Below, piece after piece: positions 12,501 through 14,623 of a stretch of 14,623 nucleotides of DNA. The DNA lies in NCBI GenBank assembly GCA_902158745.1, contig CABGHH010000024.1:1-14623 (forward strand). Direction: 5' to 3'. Every line of letters starts with the position of its first letter. The stretch's first letter is position 1. Both the position numbers and the translations under genes were made by a program. The DNA comes from Candidatus Methanolliviera sp. GoM_asphalt (GTDB taxonomy: Archaea > Halobacteriota > Methanoliparia > Methanoliparales > Methanoliparaceae). The notes under the pieces were generated by a model that saw only the letters and a list, made by a program, of their open reading frames with translations, searched no databases and was not told the origin of the DNA.

Positions 12501-12925
12501 AGCGGAGGCGGTAAAACTGCCATCGAGAACAAGAATATTAGGAATGCAGGTATGCTAATTGACACACAGATTATCGGAATGGCTAACGCAAATAGGACTC
12601 CGGCAAAGCATATACTAAACCCAATAACCGATAGAGGTATGAGCATAGCACAGCAGAAGCAAGGAAGACACGGAAGAACGAGCAAACTCTTTAATAAGTT
12701 AAAACAGAGGCATATACAGATGAACAATCCGAAACATAAAACACATCCAAGTATTGCCACCACTCCAAGAAGTCCAGTTCCAACAAGACATCCTATCAGG
12801 CAGATAGCACCGAATAATATCGAGGTTAGGCAAATACAGATAAATCCAAAGATGATTATGAAGATGAGAACGACTAATAGCAAGAGGCACAGCATTGCCG
12901 CACTTATCCCCATTAGACCTAACAT
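9530..12925 (-). CDS. Giant, almost charge-free, Cys-rich polytopic membrane protein
   Basis: This 1131-residue protein consists nearly throughout of Ile, Leu, Val, Phe, Ala, Cys, Gly, Ser and Thr. By eye it contains 2 Lys, 1 Arg, 4 Asp, 1 Glu and 3 His. Residues 546-1118 contain no Asp, Glu, Lys, Arg or His, and about one residue in ten there is Cys. Only the last 13 residues (DDIYTGIAYLCRM) look like a normal tail. No hydrophilic loops are visible, so topology cannot be set by the positive-inside rule; dozens of helices would fit the length. The ORF fills the space between a co-transcribed gene (14-nt gap) and the next promoter, and its codons are mainly NTN, so the minus strand is the coding one. 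The start has only a GA-rich region upstream, no SD; Met5 with AGGT before it is an alternative. I recognise no family. It may be a structural element buried in a membrane. Confidence 0.85.
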   Translation of the reverse strand: MLGLMGISAAMLCLLLLVVLIFIIIFGFICICLTSILFGAICLIGCLVGTGLLGVVAILGCVLCFGLFICICLCFNLLKSLLVLPCLPCFCCAMLIPLSVIGFSICFAGVLFALAIPIICVSISIPAFLIFLFSMAVLPPPLSCLLCMCLFLFYATFCFGIIGVIIAIGLMFLSMLGLFVALWFCALIVLMSAFIFGVIISWLCMLITAIVILLYICLGILLCPFTLLFLPLYIFILYWLLIIFVIFMAGALPSLFVFISAIVALIVGIIITVTILPISLILFPIWGLVFDFIIIVVLAIISAVLIALWLLLWELPCFLCCQLVSCALLFAICIFIITNVIHLILKLILLCLIIIIVPLLTIPIVILGFGCLLGFALCCALIPCVGFLVCGGWIVLGIISFILLIVCMIIFAIIHLLLWAIWMVAGAVFFILCGIISLISTICPVIGTCVLALFVILLFGGMSIFIICIQIPCLLLFCVIFSIISIPLFPFSIPFLFCFGIHIIWSIFCLMAIVCLLGITMMLLLVANLFTVCPIIGFIVNLILDIIIAIFYFVSLIVVFILIVIISPISWLFALILLIIIGWLGCVIVPIILCIISTIVLIITVIIILAIVVGWCLCFACLATAIVLGIVAFICFITTIIGFVLCILLCLTGFVFGSLCALCIGIMCIITTCTCIAFLIILFICLLTFIISAIFCLLGIICSITCIGLSILAIIICAISCIIGIICLIVGSICLITFILSCICSLVVCSPTLFLCLLVLGAIGILLALATTFLAIVLGIICASILPFALVVACLALSIMLCGLIALIFSLFILCFGVTVVMLICGILALICLIIAFCLFIMCLSLSCIVLSLAIICLGMFIFLVGCCLLPFGGFICVILGSIIICLFLMALVLALLTLCLSASACFLCSLAFFINALLCVMCTSIPFFALCIICLALTITFLALMVLCLSLSIICIGGTGIVTAMLLCLFGFTIFALALTILMLGCAGFTFLMIAISLVLTIICFISGIALSICLIITAIVLAIFFILLSIAIVLGIVFCGILAIIVIMATIICVSILMMICMIFTPFVACIFLLLLMAIAIGVLGVVACGVISILVIAGVFQTGIVGAGGSISGLIDDIYTGIAYLCRM

Positions 12926-12939
12926 TTCTATCTATCTCT

Positions 12940-13224
12940 CTATCTCTCTTTCTTCTTTCTTTCTCTTTGTGAAGAAATCCACGTTTCTATCATGCTGTTC
13001 AGGTTATTGATAAATCTTTTGGCTTCATCTTGATGTTCTTTAAAAATCGTCTCAAATTGGCCTTTCCATTCTTCCATGTTTGCTCTGCCGATGCTGCGGA
13101 TCTTCCAAAGAATTATCGCGAAGATGACAAGGGGGAGCATTAGAAAGATTAGCATAAACAACCATACTAAAGCCAATCCCCAGATGCCGAAGCCAAGTTC
13201 TCCCATTGCTATTTGTTCCATCAT
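12940..13224 (-). CDS. 94-residue membrane protein with coiled-coil tail
   Basis: The product starts MMEQIAMGELGFGIWGLALV. Its hydrophobic region (about residues 11-41) could be one long helix or a tight hairpin. Residues 43-94 form a charged, helix-prone cytoplasmic tail (RANMEEWKGQFETIFKEHQD and onward) ending in the very basic RERKKKER. The ATG overlaps the upstream stop as ATGA. It lies just ahead of the giant gene, with a 14-nt gap. The coiled-coil-like tail suggests oligomer formation or a docking role. No family is recognised. Confidence 0.85.
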   Translation of the reverse strand: MMEQIAMGELGFGIWGLALVWLFMLIFLMLPLVIFAIILWKIRSIGRANMEEWKGQFETIFKEHQDEAKRFINNLNSMIETWISSQRERKKKER

Positions 13225-13412
13225 CCGCCGAACACCCCCGGGAACACCATTGACAAGAGAGGTTTCATGATTTGGTTAATAATGAAATTCGCCGGTGGGC
13301 CGAACAAAGGTATCAATCCGCCACAGGCACTTGTGCATATATCCATGAAGAAAGGGATGTCTGATATGCACATCGCCGTTAATTCTCCCAGCATGCTCGG
13401 AATTAGACTCAT
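13221..13412 (-). CDS. 63-residue hydrophobic Pro/Cys-containing peptide
   Basis: The product starts MSLIPSMLGELTAMCISDIP and ends VFPGVFGG. It has two hydrophobic stretches joined by GGLIPLFGPPANF, three Cys in the first half and few charges. An AGGTAAAG site lies inside the end of the upstream gene, and the 3' end overlaps the next ATG. It is likely membrane-associated; the function is unknown. Confidence 0.8.
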   Translation of the reverse strand: MSLIPSMLGELTAMCISDIPFFMDICTSACGGLIPLFGPPANFIINQIMKPLLSMVFPGVFGG

Positions 13413-13417
13413 TTTTA

Positions 13418-13651
13418 CTATTCTTTACCTGAAATACTTCTCATTTCACCGAATACTGGCATAATGTAATCTTCGATCCATGTTCCACCCCAGAAAGTAC
13501 AATGGAGAACGTTCATTACAATACTGCAAGAAGATTGAATATATCCTAAAAGACCAATCCCTCCGAAAAATGACATGCAGAATTGGAATAGTTTAGGGCA
13601 TAGTGCTATTGTCCTCATTATATTATCCAACCATGCACCGGTAAATTCCAT
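13418..13651 (-). CDS. 77-residue Cys/aromatic-rich membrane-associated protein
   Basis: A GGAGGATAAGGTATA ribosome site, formed partly by the upstream gene's final Gly-Gly codons, precedes the ATG. The product starts MEFTGAWLDNIMRTIALCPK, has a hydrophobic middle (FCMSFFGGIGLLGYI) and ends with an amphipathic IEDYIMPVFGEMRSISGKE. Four cysteines lie at about 18, 25, 42 and 51. No family is recognised. One or two helices could cross the membrane. Confidence 0.82.
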   Translation of the reverse strand: MEFTGAWLDNIMRTIALCPKLFQFCMSFFGGIGLLGYIQSSCSIVMNVLHCTFWGGTWIEDYIMPVFGEMRSISGKE

Positions 13652-13657
13652 TATACC

Positions 13658-13774
13658 TTATCCTCCGATGAACATTTCGATTATGGTCATTACCCTATCA
13701 AACCACCCTCCGTTAATGCAGTATGCCAATACCGAGGCGACGCCAGACGCAATATATGGACGAATTATACACAT
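13658..13774 (-). CDS. 38-residue amphipathic peptide
   Basis: GAGGATATTCTAA precedes the ATG, which follows the upstream TAA directly with no gap. The product begins MCIIRPYIASGVASVLAYCI, then NGGWFDRVMTIIEMFIGG. Its Gly-Gly codons supply the ribosome site of the next gene. One short hydrophobic helix plus an amphipathic helix is the likely fold. The function is unknown. Confidence 0.75.
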   Translation of the reverse strand: MCIIRPYIASGVASVLAYCINGGWFDRVMTIIEMFIGG

Positions 13775-13906
13775 TTAGAATATCCTCGCAACAGTTTCAC
13801 TAAGTATATCTTGCACCGTTGTCATAAATCCGAGGATAATACCTTTGCACGGAACAGTAAGCAACGCAATTGTCCCATATACGATTCCTTCCCATATCTG
13901 TAGCAT
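13775..13906 (-). CDS. 43-residue hydrophobic peptide
   Basis: The product starts MLQIWEGIVYGTIALLTVPC and continues KGIILGFMTTVQDILSETVARIF. A hydrophobic first half with Pro-Cys is followed by an amphipathic helix. Its end holds GCGAGGATATTC, which is the ribosome site of the next gene. Its own ribosome site is poor (GGCGGATAGAAGA, overlapping the upstream stop). It fits the spacing of the operon exactly. Confidence 0.72.
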   Translation of the reverse strand: MLQIWEGIVYGTIALLTVPCKGIILGFMTTVQDILSETVARIF

Positions 13907-13910
13907 TCTT

Positions 13911-14084
13911 CTATCCGCCTCTAATCATATTTGTTGCACCCATAACGTTTCCAATGATAAGGTCTATACATCCTTGAATATACATTTGACAGTCTGGTAA
14001 AATCGTCTGCCATGCAGCATGGAATACCACACTAATGGCTCCAAGCCCCGCTTCTATACATGTCTGGTAGGCAACCGCTACCAT
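13911..14084 (-). CDS. 57-residue Cys-containing hydrophobic protein
   Basis: The start is placed at 14084, four bases after the upstream stop, where AAAGTGATTTT gives a GTGAT-type site. A longer version from 14111 (adding MVGWGQSDF) overlaps the upstream gene by 23 bases and has no ribosome site; it cannot be excluded. The product starts MVAVAYQTCIEAGLGAISVV and later has DCQMYIQGCIDLIIGNVMGA and IRGG. It is hydrophobic with three Cys and little charge. The function is unknown. Confidence 0.72.
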   Translation of the reverse strand: MVAVAYQTCIEAGLGAISVVFHAAWQTILPDCQMYIQGCIDLIIGNVMGATNMIRGG

Positions 14085-14088
14085 AAAA

Positions 14089-14202
14089 TCACTTTGTCCC
14101 CATCCAACCATTTAAGCAGGATGACATGAATTGTGGTATTGATGATAACATAAGGGCTAATTCGTATTCAGAAGGACAGAATAAATTTATGAAGATGCCC
14201 AT
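14089..14202 (-). CDS. 37-residue peptide with LFCP motif
   Basis: GGAGGGATAAT, overlapping the stop of the upstream gene, precedes the ATG. The product starts MGIFINLFCPSEYELALMLS and ends in SSCLNGWMGTK. The LFCP near the N-terminus matches the 33-residue product at 190-291. It is amphipathic and probably membrane-associated. Confidence 0.72.
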   Translation of the reverse strand: MGIFINLFCPSEYELALMLSSIPQFMSSCLNGWMGTK

Positions 14203-14203
14203 A

Positions 14204-14317
14204 TTATCCCTCCGCTATGTAAATCCACATAATACCGCATGTCTGCCCCAAAGCATACCCCAATGATGAAACTGTGGGGAATAGCCAGTTTAGTATCGGT
14301 GTTGTTAGTATCGACAT
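14204..14317 (-). CDS. 37-residue hydrophobic peptide
   Basis: AAGAGGTAAA precedes the ATG and overlaps the stop of the upstream gene. The product starts MSILTTPILNWLFPTVSSLG and continues YALGQTCGIMWIYIAEG. It has almost no charge, one Cys and a WLFP turn. Its GAG GGA TAA end forms the ribosome site of the next gene. The function is unknown. Confidence 0.74.
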   Translation of the reverse strand: MSILTTPILNWLFPTVSSLGYALGQTCGIMWIYIAEG

Positions 14318-14318
14318 T

Positions 14319-14546
14319 TTACCTCTTCTTTAATATCATGTCCTTTATCACAGACAATGTTTCCCTAATCCTTGATTTTTTATTTTTTCCTTCGCGTATT
14401 CTTTTTCTCTCGGTATCTGCAACGCCACCTCGAAAAGATTTTAACATAAAATACTGCCTTGCAAGATAAGAACTCTCTGGAATATTACCATCAGACTTCC
14501 CAAGAGCTAAGCTTCCAAGTGCTTGTATATCCTTGATCTTACCCAC
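14319..14546 (-). CDS. 75-residue basic soluble protein, first gene of operon I, GTG start
   Basis: A TATA box centred 27.5 nt before this GTG, with no ribosome site, indicates a leaderless message and fixes the start. The product begins MGKIKDIQALGSLALGKSDG. The middle is mixed, and the C-terminal half is strongly basic (ERKRIREGKNKKSRIRETLS) and likely helical. It is the only clearly soluble, basic protein in the operon of the giant membrane protein; binding to nucleic acid or to acidic lipid headgroups would suit its charge. No known domain is recognised. Confidence 0.75.
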   Translation of the reverse strand: MGKIKDIQALGSLALGKSDGNIPESSYLARQYFMLKSFRGGVADTERKRIREGKNKKSRIRETLSVIKDMILKKR

Positions 14547-14569
14547 ATAATATCATATTTTTGTCATAA

Positions 14570-14577
14570 TATTTAAA
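14570..14577 (-). promoter_or_regulatory. TATA box of operon I (giant membrane protein operon)
   Basis: CCTTTAAATAT on the minus strand, with TTTAAATA centred 27.5 nt before the GTG at 14546. This is the only clear promoter before the ten-gene run that ends at 9530. Confidence 0.78.
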
Positions 14578-14623
14578 GGTTATTATTTATGAGGTTGTAA
14601 TCTTGACGCGTTTGCCGCATTTG

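Noticed and set aside
9530..12925. The idea that the giant ORF is a tandem-repeat array at the DNA level
   Set aside because: Short phrases such as AGGCAGATTATCCCAA recur, but I find no fixed period or long identical units. The likeness comes from repeated Ile-Cys-Leu-type codons.
14589..14623. Possible C-terminus of another minus-strand gene (ending KCGKRVKITTS) at the right edge
   Set aside because: Only about a dozen codons are visible and other frames are also open or nearly so, so coding cannot be supported from this window.
1..14623. CRISPR array, tRNA, rRNA, insertion sequence or attachment site
   Set aside because: I looked for regularly spaced repeats, cloverleaf-type segments, transposase motifs and long terminal repeats and saw none.

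Overview
The window looks archaeal, most likely euryarchaeal, and AT-rich by eye. Transcription units begin with TTTAAATA-type TATA boxes, several genes appear leaderless, and internal genes carry strong GGAGGTGAT-type ribosome binding sites. I find no tRNA, rRNA, CRISPR array, transposase, replication gene or recognisable viral hallmark. I count 37 genes, all on the minus strand. Thirty-one are under 100 residues (one of these is cut by the window edge), and most are hydrophobic, rich in Cys or Gly, and without obvious homologues from memory. This is typical of an accessory element (plasmid, virus or integrated island), not of a chromosomal core region.

Layout, read along the minus strand from right to left. 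(I) 14546 to 9530: ten genes. A small basic protein is followed by eight short membrane or amphipathic proteins (37-94 aa), ending in a 1131-residue protein that is almost entirely transmembrane. It has about eight charged residues in total and none between residues 546 and 1118. (II) 9492 to 7752: a secreted or membrane Cys/Asn-rich protein and a membrane-anchored protein that is 19% methionine, with repeats like those of STI1/ubiquilin. (III) 7714 to 6485: six small membrane proteins joined by ATGA/GTGA overlaps, including a Gly-rich one. (IV) 6388 to 6107: a Cys/Gly-rich 93-residue protein with its own promoter. (V) 5990 to 4093: a surface protein with a signal peptide and a C-terminal anchor, a zinc-ribbon protein and three tiny peptides. 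(VI) 3961 to 3728: one small hydrophobic protein, followed by a perfect 14-bp inverted repeat and a T-run. (VII) 3645 to 610: nine genes, including duplicated tail-anchored proteins, a TM-zinc-ribbon protein and a LuxE-like acyl-activating enzyme. (VIII) 385 to the left edge: two tiny peptides and a cut pilin-like or capsid-like membrane protein.

Five promoters have the TATA centre 27-28.5 nt before a start codon (6388, 5990, 7714, 9492, 14546), which implies leaderless mRNAs and fixes those starts; three of the five starts are GTG. Within operons, the SD of the next gene is often built into the last codons or stop codon of the previous one.

Working hypothesis (inference): the region encodes an undescribed membrane or envelope assembly, made of a giant lipid-buried protein, many tiny membrane peptides, a surface protein, a possible Met-rich chaperone for hydrophobic segments and a LuxE-like acyl-adenylating enzyme. 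A virion or vesicle membrane, a surface complex or a secretion device would all fit; the sequence alone does not decide.
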